In this document: in pieces, positions 31,651-47,041 of the stretch
Numbering within the stretch: the first letter of the stretch is position 1
Layout: every line of letters begins with the position of its first letter
NCBI GenBank assembly: GCA_025232375.1
Contig: CP060419.1
Location: forward strand, 1,859,001-1,923,000
From: Pseudoxanthomonas sp. NC8
GTDB taxonomy: Bacteria; Pseudomonadota; Gammaproteobacteria; Xanthomonadales; Xanthomonadaceae
DNA: 64,000 nt
Reading direction: 5' to 3'
Made by a program: the position numbers and the translations under genes
Notes under the pieces: model-generated
What the model was told of the DNA's origin: nothing
Database searches by the model: none
The model's input: only the letters and a program-made list of their open reading frames with translations

Positions 31651-32124
31651 TCAGCCGGGCCGTGGCCGGCACCAGGTGGCTACGCCATGGCCGCGCTCGG
31701 CCTGGCAGTATTCCAGCCACTTGCCCAGGAAGGTGTTCATGCGCAGGCGATGGCCGACCAGTTCGGCCGGCGGCGGATACAGGCCCATCACGTCCTGCCA
31801 GCGACGACCGACGTAGCAGTGCGTGGTCTCGACCTGGCGCGCGTCGGTGTACAGGCGCAGGTAGGCCGAAGGATCGGGCTCGCCGGTCAGCGGATCGCGC
31901 AGGTCGTAGGTCAGGCGCAATTCAAGCGTGTAGCGGTGGCACTCGAGCACGTCCAGGCGCACGTCGAGGCCATCGCCGACGCTGGACAGCCAGCTGCCCT
32001 CGCCCAGCCGGGCCGGTGCAAACAGCCGCTGGAGGCGCGCGTGGTTCTCCGCGTACAGCCCCATCAGCCAGCCGAACCGGCTCAGCTTCGGGATGCGCGT
32101 GTCGTATGGGGTGACCTGCTGCAT
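31651..32124 (-). CDS. DUF1249 family protein (YqiB-like)
   Basis: A 157-residue soluble protein of the YqiB/DUF1249 family: [27 protein letters not shown] at the N terminus, [11 protein letters not shown] in the middle and [31 protein letters not shown] at the end. The biochemical role of the family is not established to my knowledge. It is intact here. It lies on the same strand as ppsR (99 bases downstream of it) and the LLM oxidoreductase. Confidence 0.8.
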   Translation of the reverse strand: MQQVTPYDTRIPKLSRFGWLMGLYAENHARLQRLFAPARLGEGSWLSSVGDGLDVRLDVLECHRYTLELRLTYDLRDPLTGEPDPSAYLRLYTDARQVETTHCYVGRRWQDVMGLYPPPAELVGHRLRMNTFLGKWLEYCQAERGHGVATWCRPRPG

Positions 32125-32223
32125 GCGACCGATGCTACACGGTGCGCCGCGACAGCGGCAGCATTGACCTGCGCCGCATGCAGGCCTACCTTGGGGAAGC
32201 CGGTCCAGCCCCGACCGCGTCGC

Positions 32224-33047
32224 TCAGAACATTTCCCGCTGCAGCCCCAACGTCGACAGGACCTTGCTCGAGATCTCCTCGATCGAGGTATGGGTCGTGC
32301 TCTGCACCGGGATCCGCTCCAGGTGGAACATCGCCTCGGCCGCATGCACCTCGCGGCGGCACGTCTCCATCTTCGCGTAGCGCGAATCGGGCCGGCGTTC
32401 CCATGGCGGATCTGCTGCAACCGCTCCGGGTCGATGGTCAGGCCGAACAGCTTGCGCCGCCATGGTTTCAGCCGCGGCGGCAGGCGGTCGCTCTCCAGGT
32501 CGCCATCGGTCAGCGGATAGTTCGCCGCCTTCACCCCGTAGTGCAGCGCCAGGTAGACACAGGTCGGCGTCTTGCCCGCGCGCGACACGCCGACCAGGAT
32601 CACGTCGGCCTCGTCGTAGTCGAAGGCCATGCCGTCGTCGTGCGCGAGCGAATAGTTCATCGCGTTGATGCGGCGATGGTAGGTCTCGAAGTCGACCATG
32701 CCGTGCGCCCGGCCCACCCTCGCCTGCCGCGGCTGCTCGAGCTCGCGTTCAAGCGGCTCGATGAACGGCGCGAACACGTCCAGCATCAGCGCGCCGCTTT
32801 CGGTAAGGATCATGCTCAGCCGCACGTCGACACAGGAATTGACCACGATCGGCCGCACCCCGTGCTTGAGGCCGGCGGCGTGGATCCGTTCGCTCGCCTC
32901 GCGCGCCTTGTCGGGGTCGTCGACGAAGGCCAACCGGTCGGTCAGGAACTGGAAGTCGCTGAACTGGGTGAGCAGGCTGTGGCCGATGGTCTCGGCAGTG
33001 ATACCGGTACCATCGGACACGTAGAAGACTGGACGGATCGCGCTCAT
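32224..33047 (-). CDS. ppsR: PEP synthase regulatory protein (bifunctional kinase/pyrophosphorylase)
   Basis: PpsR switches PEP synthase off by ADP-dependent phosphorylation and on again by phosphorolysis. The frame begins [25 protein letters not shown]. It has the P-loop [28 protein letters not shown], and ends [25 protein letters not shown] shift near 32400 interrupts it, at sequence expected to read [17 protein letters not shown]. About 274 aa. It is divergent from ppsA, its target, with 140 bases between the starts, a conserved proteobacterial pairing. Confidence 0.95.
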
Positions 33048-33187
33048 GGGGCAGCTACCACCCGGAACGTGTTGAGCATGGTCGTCAACATTGATATGCG
33101 GCAATCCGCAGGAGCATCATAACGGCTCCACATACCTCGGGGCACGGCCATCGCCCGGCCGGGCGGTGGCTCCACGGAGCATCGCAC

Positions 33188-35567
<2,380 letters not shown>

Positions 35568-35586
35568 TCCACGGCTGCTGGAATGC

Positions 35587-35618
35587 GAAAGGCCCACCGC
35601 GAGGCGGGCCTTTCCTTT
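35587..35618. terminator. terminator between ppsA and orn
   Basis: GAAAGGCCC and GGGCCTTTC form a perfect 9-base stem around a 10-base loop, with A residues before and T residues after. It can serve both convergent genes. Confidence 0.8.
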
Positions 35619-35656
35619 ACGTCCCGTCGCGCTGCCGGCCGTAAACCCCCAGCGTC

Positions 35657-36221
35657 CTACTCCGCCGCCGCCAGCCTTACAGGTAAGGTGACGGCGGTAG
35701 TGGCGCAACTCCGCGATCGAATCGTGTACGTCGCTCAGCGCCGTGTGCGCCGACTGCTTGTGCACGCCGGCCAGCACGTCCGGCGCCCAGCGCCGCGCCA
35801 GTTCCTTGAGCGTGCTCACGTCCAGGTTGCGGTAGTGGAAATACTGCTCCAGCCGCGGCATCTGCCGGTGCAGGAAGCGGCGGTCCCAGAGATCGAATTT
35901 CCGCACATCGGCGACGCCTTCGCCGGCACCCACTGGTTGAGGAAGGCGACGGTACGCGCCTCGGCCAGGCAGGGTCACGTCGCTGTCGAGCACCCGCTGC
36001 CACAGGCCGGACCGGCCGTGCTGGTTGCGGTTCCATTCGTCCATCGCCTCCAGCGCGGAGAGCGGATGGGCGATCGCCAGCTCGGGCCCCTCGGCCAGCA
36101 CCTGCAACTGCGAGTCGGTGACGACCGTGGCGATCTCGAGGATCGAATCGGCCCCGGTGTCCAGGCCGGTCATCTCCAGGTCGATCCAGATCAGGCGGTC
36201 CTGTCCTGCTGCAATGGCCAT
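35657..36221 (-). CDS. orn: oligoribonuclease
   Basis: Orn degrades 2-5 nt RNAs, including pGpG, to mononucleotides. The DEDDh exonuclease core is visible: [26 protein letters not shown] (first Asp-Glu), [17 protein letters not shown] (Asp) and [18 protein letters not shown] (His and Asp). Shifts lie near 35945 and 35900, and one near 35685 scrambles the last dozen residues (CACCTTACC). The start ATG at 36221 gives [10 protein letters not shown]. About 188 aa, normal for the family. Confidence 0.94.
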
Positions 36222-36303
36222 GTGTCCTCGCTGTGGTGTGCGGCGCGCTTGCCAGCCTCGCGCGGGCTGGCATGATAGCGCAGCCCCTTGAACCGGCTGC
36301 GCC

Positions 36304-36709
36304 ATGGACTCCGCGAACAACCACGCCGTTCTCGCCGCGATGCTCGCGCCGGCGTTCTTCCTCACCGCCACCGCTTCATTGCTGCTGTCGGCCAACAACC
36401 GGCTCGCGCGCATCATCGACCGCGCCCGCACCCTGCTGCGCGAACTGGCCGATGTCGAGGACCAGGCCGAGCGCGCACTGTACGAGCGGCGGATCGCCCT
36501 GCAACGCCAGCGCAGCCTCAACATCCTGCGCGCCGGACAGCTGCTCTATGCGGCGATCAGCTGCTTCGTCGGTACCAGCCTTGGCTGTTTCGGTCGATTC
36601 CTTCAGTGGCCATCGCCTCGGTTCGCTGCCGATCTGGCTGGCCTCGATCGGCGTGCTGGCGATGTTCACCGCCAGCCTGCTGCTGGCCCGCGAGTCGGCC
36701 TGGCAGTGA
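36304..36709 (+). CDS. DUF2721 small membrane protein
   Basis: The frame [45 protein letters not shown] is the N-terminal transmembrane helix and basic loop of the DUF2721 family. A central charged helix ([26 protein letters not shown]) follows, then two more transmembrane helices ending [30 protein letters not shown] shift at 36579-36584 (CCTTGG for CCTGG) separates helix 2 from helix 3. About 134 aa. Inner membrane; function unknown. It is divergent from orn and convergent with tadA. Confidence 0.82.
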
Positions 36710-36774
36710 CCGCGATCAACGAGGAAATGGACCATCGGCCGCGCAAGCGCGCGGCATCCTGACCGGGCACGCCG

Positions 36775-37284
36775 CTACAGCAGCGGCCGGCCGCGCTTGA
36801 CGCGGAAATAGTTGCTCAGGCGGCGCCCCGCCTCCTCGCCCAGCACGCCACCGCGGACGTCCACGCGGTGGTTGTGGCGCGGGTCGGTGAGCAGGTCGAA
36901 GACGCTGCCGCAGGCACCGGTCTTGGGATCGGCTGCGCCGTACACCACCCGGGCAACGCGGGCGTGGACAAGGGCCATGGCGCACATCGCGCAGGGTTCG
37001 AGGCTGACGTAGAGGGTGGCACCGACCAGGCGGTGGTTGCCGAGCCGGCGCCCCGCCTCGCGCATCGCGACGATCTCCGCATGCGCAGCCGGATCGTGAT
37101 CGACGATGTTCCGGTTCCAGCCCTCGCCCAGCAGCTGGCCTTCGGCGCCCACCAGAACGGCGCCGACCGGGATCTCGTCGAAGGCCTGCTGTGCATGGTC
37201 GGTAAGGTCGAAGGCATGGCGCATCCAGCGCTCGTCGACATCGACCTCGCTGCCCGTGCCCGCCTCCGGCTGCGTTCCGCCCAT
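36775..37284 (-). CDS. tadA: tRNA-specific adenosine deaminase TadA
   Basis: TadA converts A34 to inosine in tRNA-Arg(ACG). The zinc site is intact, with HAEIVAMREAGRRLG (His and the catalytic Glu) and SLEPCAMCAMALVHARV (PCxxC). VVYGAADPKTGACGSVFDL and the C-terminal GVLGEEAGRRLSNYFRVKR complete the family pattern. The frame of 169 aa is unbroken. I keep the ATG at 37284, although a start at about 37224 (MRHAFDL) would also be acceptable. The Thr in FDLTDHA comes from a CCTTACC (probably Ala). Confidence 0.94.
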   Translation of the reverse strand: MGGTQPEAGTGSEVDVDERWMRHAFDLTDHAQQAFDEIPVGAVLVGAEGQLLGEGWNRNIVDHDPAAHAEIVAMREAGRRLGNHRLVGATLYVSLEPCAMCAMALVHARVARVVYGAADPKTGACGSVFDLLTDPRHNHRVDVRGGVLGEEAGRRLSNYFRVKRGRPLL

Positions 37285-37305
37285 GCGGCCGTCTCCTTCC
37301 AGCCG

Positions 37306-38295
37306 CTACCAGCGCTGGTGCACGTAGGGGCGGATGTCCCATGGTCGTACAGCCGGGCGACCGCGTCCATCGTCGCCTGCGGCAGTGCCGGCAGCCCGGC
37401 CGCGGCGACATTGCCCAGCGCCTGTGCCGGAGTGCGCGCGCCCGGGATGACTACGGTCACCGCTTCGTCCATCAGGATCCAGCGCAGCGCCAGCTGGGCT
37501 GGGGTCGCGCCCTCGGGCACCAGCGCACGCAGCTTTTCCACTGTTGCTAAGGCCCACCTCGTACGGCACCCCGGAGAAGGTCTCGCCGACATCGAAGGCT
37601 TCGCCATGGCGGTTGAACTGGCGGTGGTCGTCCGCCGCGAACCTGGTGTCGCGGGTGAACTTGCCACTGAGCAGGCCGCTGGCCAGCGGCACGCGCACGA
37701 TCACCGCGACGTTGCGGCGCCGGGCCTCGCGGAAGAACAGCTCGGCCGGGCGCAGGCGGAACATGTTGTAGATGATCTGGACGCTGGCCACGCCCGGATA
37801 CTCGATCGCCTTCAGCGCCTCTTCCACCCGCTCCACGCTGACGCCGTAATGGCGGATCTTGCCGCGCTCGACCAGCCGCTCCATCCGCTCGAACACTTCC
37901 GGGTGGTAATACGCGTCGGTCGGCGGGCAGTGCAGCTGAAGCAGGTCGAGCACGTCGACCTCGAGGTTGCGCAGGCTGCGGTCGATCCAGCCCTCCAGGT
38001 TCTCCGCGCTGTAGCCGGCCACGGTCTGCTGCGGCAGGCGGCGGCCGGCCTTGGTCGCCACGAACGGACGCTCCCCGCCGCGCTCCTTGAGCACGCGCGC
38101 GATTAGCCGCTCGGAATGGCCGTCACCGTACACGTCGGCGGTGTCGATGAAATCCAGCCCTGCGTCCAGCGCGGCGTGCAGCGCGGCCACCGAATCGTTG
38201 TCATCGACCGCGCCCCAGGCCGCGCCGATGGCCCAGGCACCGAATCCGATCTCGCCTACGCTGCGGCCGGTCGGGCCGAAGGTTCTGGAACGCAT
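37306..38295 (-). CDS. aldo/keto reductase
   Basis: An NADPH-dependent aldo/keto reductase of the YghZ/AKR-like group. It shows RTFGPTGRSVGEIGFGAWAIG and GLDFIDTADVYGDGHSERLIARVL (catalytic Asp and Tyr). The conserved Lys is in VATKAGRRLP, with LDLLQLHCPP and IRHYGVSVERVEEAL following. The NADP-binding end reads TVVIPGARTPAQALGNVAAAGLP. Shifts lie at 37548 (GCTAAGG for GCCAGG) and near 37340. About 330 aa. It is on the same strand as tadA, 21 bases upstream of it, so the two may be co-transcribed; no substrate can be assigned. Confidence 0.88.
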   Translation of the reverse strand: MRSRTFGPTGRSVGEIGFGAWAIGAAWGAVDDNDSVAALHAALDAGLDFIDTADVYGDGHSERLIARVLKERGGERPFVATKAGRRLPQQTVAGYSAENLEGWIDRSLRNLEVDVLDLLQLHCPPTDAYYHPEVFERMERLVERGKIRHYGVSVERVEEALKAIEYPGVASVQIIYNMFRLRPAELFFREARRRNVAVIVRVPLASGLLSGKFTRDTRFAADDHRQFNRHGEAFDVGETFSGVPYEVGLSNSGKAACAGARGRDPSPAGAALDPDGRSGDRSHPGRAHSGTGAGQCRRGRAAGTAAGDDGRGRPAVRPWDIRPYVHQRW

Positions 38296-38355
38296 GGACG
38301 ACTCCTGTCTGATGTTGTTCCCGTCACCGCGACGGCACGCGCAAGGGCGTGCCGC

Positions 38356-41706
<3,351 letters not shown>

Positions 41707-41862
41707 CGGCATACCCGGATGTGGGGAAGCGCGCCATTATACCCGCGAACGGGGCGCCCTCGCCTGCCCATCCGACGACACGCTGCATTCCTTGCGTGGG
41801 GAGGCCCAGGACGACGACCCCGGCCGGGGACGCGCCCTGGCCAGACGGGCCCGCGGAGCCGC

Positions 41863-42728
41863 TCAGGCGCCCTTTTCGAGCGCCTCGACCGCCTCGATCG
41901 TGTTCTGCATCAGCGTGGCCACGGTCATCGGGCCCACTCCGCCGGGCACCGGGGTGATCCAGCTGGCCCGGGCAGCCGCGGCCTCGTAGCCCACGTCGCC
42001 GACCAGCCGGCCGTCATCCAGGCGGTTGATGCCCACGTCGATGACCACCGCGCCCGGCCTGACCCACTCGCCGGGCACGATCCCCGGCCGACCCACCGCC
42101 ACCACCGGGATTTCGGCGTCGCGCACCCGGGCTTCGAGCACCTCGCGGGGCGTGAACTTGTGGCAGCTGGTCACCGTGCAGCCGGCGATCAGCAGTTCCA
42201 GCGCCATCGGCCGGCCGACATGGTTGCTGACGCCCACGATCGTCGCATTGCGGCCGCGCACGGGACGGTCGGTATGGGCCAGCAGGGTCATGATCCCGCG
42301 CGGTGTGCACGGGCGCAGGCCGAACTGGCGCAGCGCGAGGTGGCCGACGTTTTCGGGGTGGAAGCCATCCACGTCCTTGCGTGGATCGATCCGGCGGATC
42401 AGGCCAGTCGCATCCGGGATGCCCGGCAGCGGCAGCTGGACCAGGATGCCGTGGATCTTCGGATCGGCGTTGAGCCGGTCGATCAGGCCAGGATCTCGGC
42501 CTCGGAGGTGCCGGCCGGCAGGTCGTAGTCGAAGGCCTCGATGCCGACCTTTTCGGCGGCACGGCGCTTGTTGCGCACGTACACGGCCGACGCCGGGTCC
42601 GAGCCCACCAGCACCACCGCCAGCCCCGGCCGGGCCTTGCCCGCGGCCAGCCGGGCATCGACCCGCACCTTCAGCTCGTCGAGCAGGTCTTCGGAAACAC
42701 GGCGGCCATCGAGGATGCGGGCGGTCAT
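41863..42728 (-). CDS. folD: bifunctional methylenetetrahydrofolate dehydrogenase/cyclohydrolase
   Basis: FolD interconverts 5,10-methylene-THF and 10-formyl-THF. The frame has [30 protein letters not shown] (catalytic Tyr and Lys), [11 protein letters not shown], the dehydrogenase motif [21 protein letters not shown], and the nucleotide-binding [16 protein letters not shown], and it ends [19 protein letters not shown] shift near 42487 breaks the frame. About 288 aa. It lies 157 bases downstream of guaB on the same strand, a purine/one-carbon neighbourhood. Confidence 0.95.
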
Positions 42729-42805
42729 CAGGCGGGAGCTTGCGGCTGGGGCGTGGAATCGGCACATTGTCCCCGATTCGGTTACGGGCAGGTAGGAGGA
42801 TGGAG

Positions 42806-43102
42806 ATGGTCGACACCGTTGAACTCGAGGCCGCGGCATTCCGGCGCCTGCTCCGCCACCTCAACGAGGCGCGACCGGACGTGCAGAACATCGACCTGAT
42901 GATCCTCGCCGGTTTCTGTCGCAACTGCCTCGCCGACTGGTACCGCGAGGCGGCCGAAGCCGCCGGCCAGCCGATGGACAAGGAGCAGGCGCGCGAGGCC
43001 GTCTACGGCATGCCGTTCGCCGACTGGAAGTCCCGCCATAAGGCCGAAGCCACGCCGGAACAGCTGGCGGCGTTCGAGGCCGCGCGCCGGCGCCATGGCT
43101 GA
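42806..43102 (+). CDS. DUF1244 family protein
   Basis: A 98-residue soluble protein of the DUF1244 family, with the typical core [37 protein letters not shown] and [20 protein letters not shown]. The start at 42806 is preferred over the ATG at 42800 because AGGAGG lies six bases before it. The His-Lys pair near 43015 derives from CCATAAGG, which is probably a three-base-expanded CCAGG (one Gln). The stop region overlaps the hydrolase gene start by 8 bases. Function unknown. Confidence 0.85.
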   Translation: MVDTVELEAAAFRRLLRHLNEARPDVQNIDLMILAGFCRNCLADWYREAAEAAGQPMDKEQAREAVYGMPFADWKSRHKAEATPEQLAAFEAARRRHG

Positions 43103-43865
43103 ACGTCGCGCCGGCAGGATCCTGCTGGCGGCCGCGCTGGCCCTGGTGCTCGGCTACGCCGCGATCGCCGCGCTGGTGTACACGCGCCAGCGCTCGCTCA
43201 TCTACTACCCCGGTTACACCCGGGTGGACGCGGCTGCCACCGACTTCGAACTGCAGGTCGACGACGTACGCCTGCGTGGCTGGCAGGTGAACCCGGGGCG
43301 CACCGACGCGCTGGTCTATTTCGGTGGCAATGCCGAACGGATCGAAGCCTGGCGCGAACCGTTCGCGGGGTGGTTCCACACCCGTACCGTCTATCTGGTC
43401 GCCTACCGCGGCTACGGCGCCAGCGAAGGCGAACCCGGGAGAAGGCCCTGCTGGCCGACGCGCTGGCCCTGTACGACGCAATCCGGCGACGCCATCCGGA
43501 CGGCGACATCGGCGTGGGCAGCGGGGTGGCGGCCTGGGTGGCCTCGCAACGGCCGGTCGGACGGCTGGCCATAGTCACGCCGTTCGACGGCATGGCCGAT
43601 GTCGGGTAAGGCCCACTATCCCTGGCTGCCGGTGGGCCTGCTGCTGGACGAACGCTATCCGTCGACCGAATTCCTGCGTGGCTACCACGGCCGCGTGCTG
43701 GTCCTGCGCGCCGGTAAGGACACGCTCGTCCCGCCACGGAATACCGACCGGCTGCTGGCGGCGCTGCCGGTCCGGGCGGAAGTGGTCGACTTTCCCGGCC
43801 ACGGCCACAACGACCTGTCCGACGATCCGCGCTACGGCGAGGCGCTGGCCGGATTCATGCGGTGA
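43095..43865 (+). CDS. alpha/beta hydrolase, serine peptidase S33-like, membrane-anchored
   Basis: An N-terminal hydrophobic anchor (ILLAAALALVLGYAAIAALV) precedes an alpha/beta hydrolase of the YfhR/BEM46 type: RSLIYYPGYTR, ALVYFGGNAERIEAW, VYLVAYRGYGASEGEPG, LVLRAGKDTLVPP (acid region) and VVDFPGHGHNDLSD (catalytic His). The nucleophile elbow GxSxG is absent. The sequence reads DIGVGSGVAAW where homologues have an extra segment with the serine, as if about 12 bases between two GGGC repeats were lost near 43515. Other shifts lie near 43440 and 43608 (GGGTAAGG). About 265 aa if repaired. Confidence 0.75.
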
Positions 43866-43901
43866 CCCCGCTGACGCCGCGACCCGGCCAGTCGCGACTG
43901 C

Positions 43902-45739
43902 TCAGGCGTCGTCCTGCCCGTCCGGTGCATCGGCAGCGGCCGGGTCCAGCCGCTGCGATTCGCGCCGCGGCGTGGTGAACGGCGTCGGCGTGGCCGGCGC
44001 GGTGTTGCCGATGATCAGCGGCCGCCCCGCCCGCACGTCACCGGCAGCCACTTCCAGGCTGAAACGCTCGGCATCGAGCCGGCGCACCTCCTCGGACACG
44101 CGCGCGGCCTCGTCGGCATCCACGTCCAGCGCTTCCAGCGCCGCCTTACCGAAACGCACCGCCGATTCGAAGGTCTCGCGGATGTGGTAGTCCACGTCCA
44201 GCGCCACCAGTTCCAGCGCATGCTCGCGGTCGAAGGCGCGCACCAGCAAGCCTGGCCTGCGGGAACTGGCCGCGGCACAACTCCGCGATCTGGTTGGCCG
44301 CGGCCCGATCGTCGATGCACACCGCGATCGCGCGGGCGCTGCCGGCGCCGGATGCGTGCAGCACGTCCAGCCGGCGGCCATCGCCGTAGTACACCTTGAA
44401 GCCGAACTCGCCGGCGCTGCGGATCATCTCGATGTCGGTGTCGATGATGGTCACGTCCACGTCGCGAGCCAGCAGCGCCTGGCTCATGACCTTAGCCGAA
44501 GCGGCCGAAGCCGATGATCAGCACGCTGCCACCCAGGCCGTCGGCCGTGTCGATGCCGTCCATGGACAGTTCGGCATCGCGACGGATGAAGCGCCGCGCC
44601 AGCAGCACCACCAGCGGCGTCAGTGCCATGGACAGGACCACGATCGCGGTCAGGTTGGCATTGGCCTGGCCATCGATCACCCCGGCCACCTGCGCGGCCG
44701 CATACAGCACGAACGCGAATTCGCCACCCTGCGCCATCAGCACCGCCCGGTCCAGCGCGTCGGCGTGGCTGCTGCGGGTTATCCGCGCCACCACGTACAC
44801 GCACAGCGCCTTCGCCAGCATCATCGCCAGCACGCCGGTTACGATCAGCGGCCAGTTGCGCGCGACCACGGACAGGTGGGGCCATGCCCACGGCCATAAG
44901 AACAGGCCGAGCAGGATGCCGCGGAACGGCTCGATGTCCGCTTCCAGCTGGTGGCGGAAGGTCGATTCCGACAGCAGTACACCGGCGAGGAAGGCGCCCA
45001 TCGCCATCGACAGGCCGCCGACTTCCATCAGCAGCGCAGCACCCAGCACGACCAGCAGCGCCGCGGCGGTCATCACCTCGCGCGCCTTGGCGGCCGCGAG
45101 CAGGCGGAACAGCGGATTGAGCAGCCAGATGCCGGCGGCGATCAGCCCCGCCAGCGCCGCCACCGCGGTGGCCACGCCCAGCCAGCGACCGCCGCCGTCG
45201 TCATGTGGCAGCGGCGACATGAACGCCACCAGCGCCAGCAGCGGCACGATCAGCAGGTCCTCGAACAGCAGGATCGAGACCATCTTCTGCCCGCGCGGCA
45301 CGGCGATGTCGCCACGTTCGCTGAGCAGCTGCATCACGATGGCCGTGGAGGTCAGCACGAAGCCGGCCGCGCCGATGAACGCGGTCTTCGACGGCAGCCC
45401 GAGCAGCAGGGCCACGCCGGTGAGCGCCGCGGTGCACGCGACGATCTGCAGCGTGCCCAGGCCGAAGATCTCCCGGCGCAGGCTCCACAGGTGCGAGGGC
45501 CGCATCTCCAGGCCGATCACGAACAGGAACATGACCACGCCCAGCTCGGCCACGTGCAGGATCGCCTGTGGATCGGTGAACCAGCGCAGCCCGAACGGGC
45601 CGATCAACAGGCCGGCGCACAGGTAGCCGAGCACCGAGCCCAGCCCCAGGCGCCGGAACAGCGGCACCATGACCACCGCCGCGCCAAGCAGCGCGACGAC
45701 ATTGACCAGCTCACTGCTTGTGGTTGCCTCGACGGCCAT
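43902..45739 (-). CDS. monovalent cation:proton antiporter-2 family protein (KefC-like)
   Basis: An inner-membrane CPA2 antiporter with about 12 transmembrane helices (LVNVVALLGAAVVMVPLFRRLGLGSVLGYL; AELGVVMFLFVIGLEM; GFVLTSTAIVMQLLSERGD). A C-terminal TrkA-N/RCK domain follows, beginning GSVLIIGFGRFGQ and VTIIDTDIEMIRSAGEFGFKVYYGDGRRLDVL. The tail is acidic. Shifts lie near 44890 (TTCTTATGGCC for TTCCTGGCC or similar), 44495 (CTTAGCC) and 44255. About 612 aa. It resembles KefB/KefC glutathione-gated K+ efflux systems, but no ancillary KefF/KefG gene is next to it, so gating is uncertain. It follows the MoeB gene on the same strand. Confidence 0.9.
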
Positions 45740-45808
45740 TGTGTTCCTTCCCTGCCCGGCCGGCACGCGCCGATGCGATATCCACGATGTCCGCGCGCGG
45801 CGCGGCTG

Positions 45809-46949
45809 TCAGCCGCCGCTGGAGCAAAAGCGAGCGTAGTCGATGTAGCCGGGGAATGGCCGGCCGGGCGCGCAGACCGGGCAGTCCGGATCGGCGGGCA
45901 GGCGGATTTCGCGGAACCGCATGGACAGCGCGTCGAACTGCAGCAGCCGCCCGGCCAGCGACTGGCCGATGCCCAGCAGCAGCTTGATCGCCTCGTTGGC
46001 CTGCAACAGGCCGACGATGCCCGGCAACACGCCGAGAACCCCCGCTTCGGCGCAGCTGGGCGCGAACTGCGGCGGCGGCGGCTCGGGAAACAGGCAGCGG
46101 TAGCACGGGCACTGGCCGCGATGGCGACCGGCATCGAACACGCTGGCCTGGCCCTCGAAGCGCTGCACCGCGCCGTACACCAGCGGCTTGGCCAGCTTCA
46201 CGCAGGCATCGTTGAGCAGGTAGCGCAGCGGGAAGTTGTCCGAGCCGTCGACCACCACGTCGACGCCGTCCAGCAGCGCCTCGACGTTGGCCGACGTCAC
46301 CCGCTCGGGTATGGCCTCGATCCGCACACGGGGATTGAGCGCGGCCAGCCGTTCCTTGGCCGAATCCACCTTGGCCGTGCCGATCGTCGCCTCCACATGC
46401 AGGATCTGCCGCTGCAGGTTGCTGCGATCGACCACGTCGTCGTCGATAAGGCGCAGGTGGCCGATACCGGCGGCGGCCAAGTAGAACGCGGCCGGCGAGC
46501 CGAGGCCACCGGCACCGACCAGCAGCACCGTGGACTGTTCGAGCCGGCGCTGGCCTTCGATCCCGACCTCGGGTAAGGCGCAGGTGGCGCGAATAGCGCT
46601 CGAGGAAATCGGCTTCGTCGGCTTCCAGCTGCGGCTTGACCACGGGCAGCTCCGCGGCGATCCAGGCGGTGGTGCCGCCGGCAACCGAACGCACGTCGCC
46701 GTAGCCGGCCGACGCGAGCACCGCAGCCGTGGCGGCGGAGCGGCGCCCGGACTGGCAGATCAGCAGGATCTCCGCCTGCGCCGACGGCAGGTGCCGTGCG
46801 TGGCCGGCTTCGAGTTCGGCCTTGGCGATGCCAAGCGCCCCTTCGGCCTGGCCGGAGGCGCGCTCGTGCAGTTCGCGGATGTCGACCAGCAGCGCGCCCT
46901 GGCGCTGGCGTTCGCGGGCCTGCTGCGGGGTGATCTCGGGAATGGCCAT
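45809..46949 (-). CDS. moeB: rhodanese-MoeB fusion, ThiF/MoeB-type adenylyltransferase
   Basis: The N-terminal 110 residues are a rhodanese domain (ITPQQARERQRQGALLVDIRE ... LLICQSGRRSAATAAVLASAGY) with the active-site Cys in ICQSGRRS. A full E1-like MoeB domain follows. It has YSRHLRL, VGAGGLGSPAAFYLAAAGIG (ATP loop), DRSNLQRQILH, VVDGSDNFPLRYLLND, zinc cysteines CPCYRC ... CPVC, and the catalytic-Cys region. One shift near 46573 (CGGGTAAGG) lies at the domain boundary. About 379 aa. MoeB activates the MoaD C terminus for molybdopterin synthesis. moeA and mobA are immediately upstream on the same strand, which supports the molybdenum-cofactor assignment over ThiF. Confidence 0.88.
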
Positions 46950-47041
46950 GGCCGGATTATCGGCGCAGGCTTCCGTTGACGGAAGCCGCATGCGCCGTCC
47001 GCAGCGTTGCCGGCATGGCGTCGTCCACCGTGGCGGACGCG

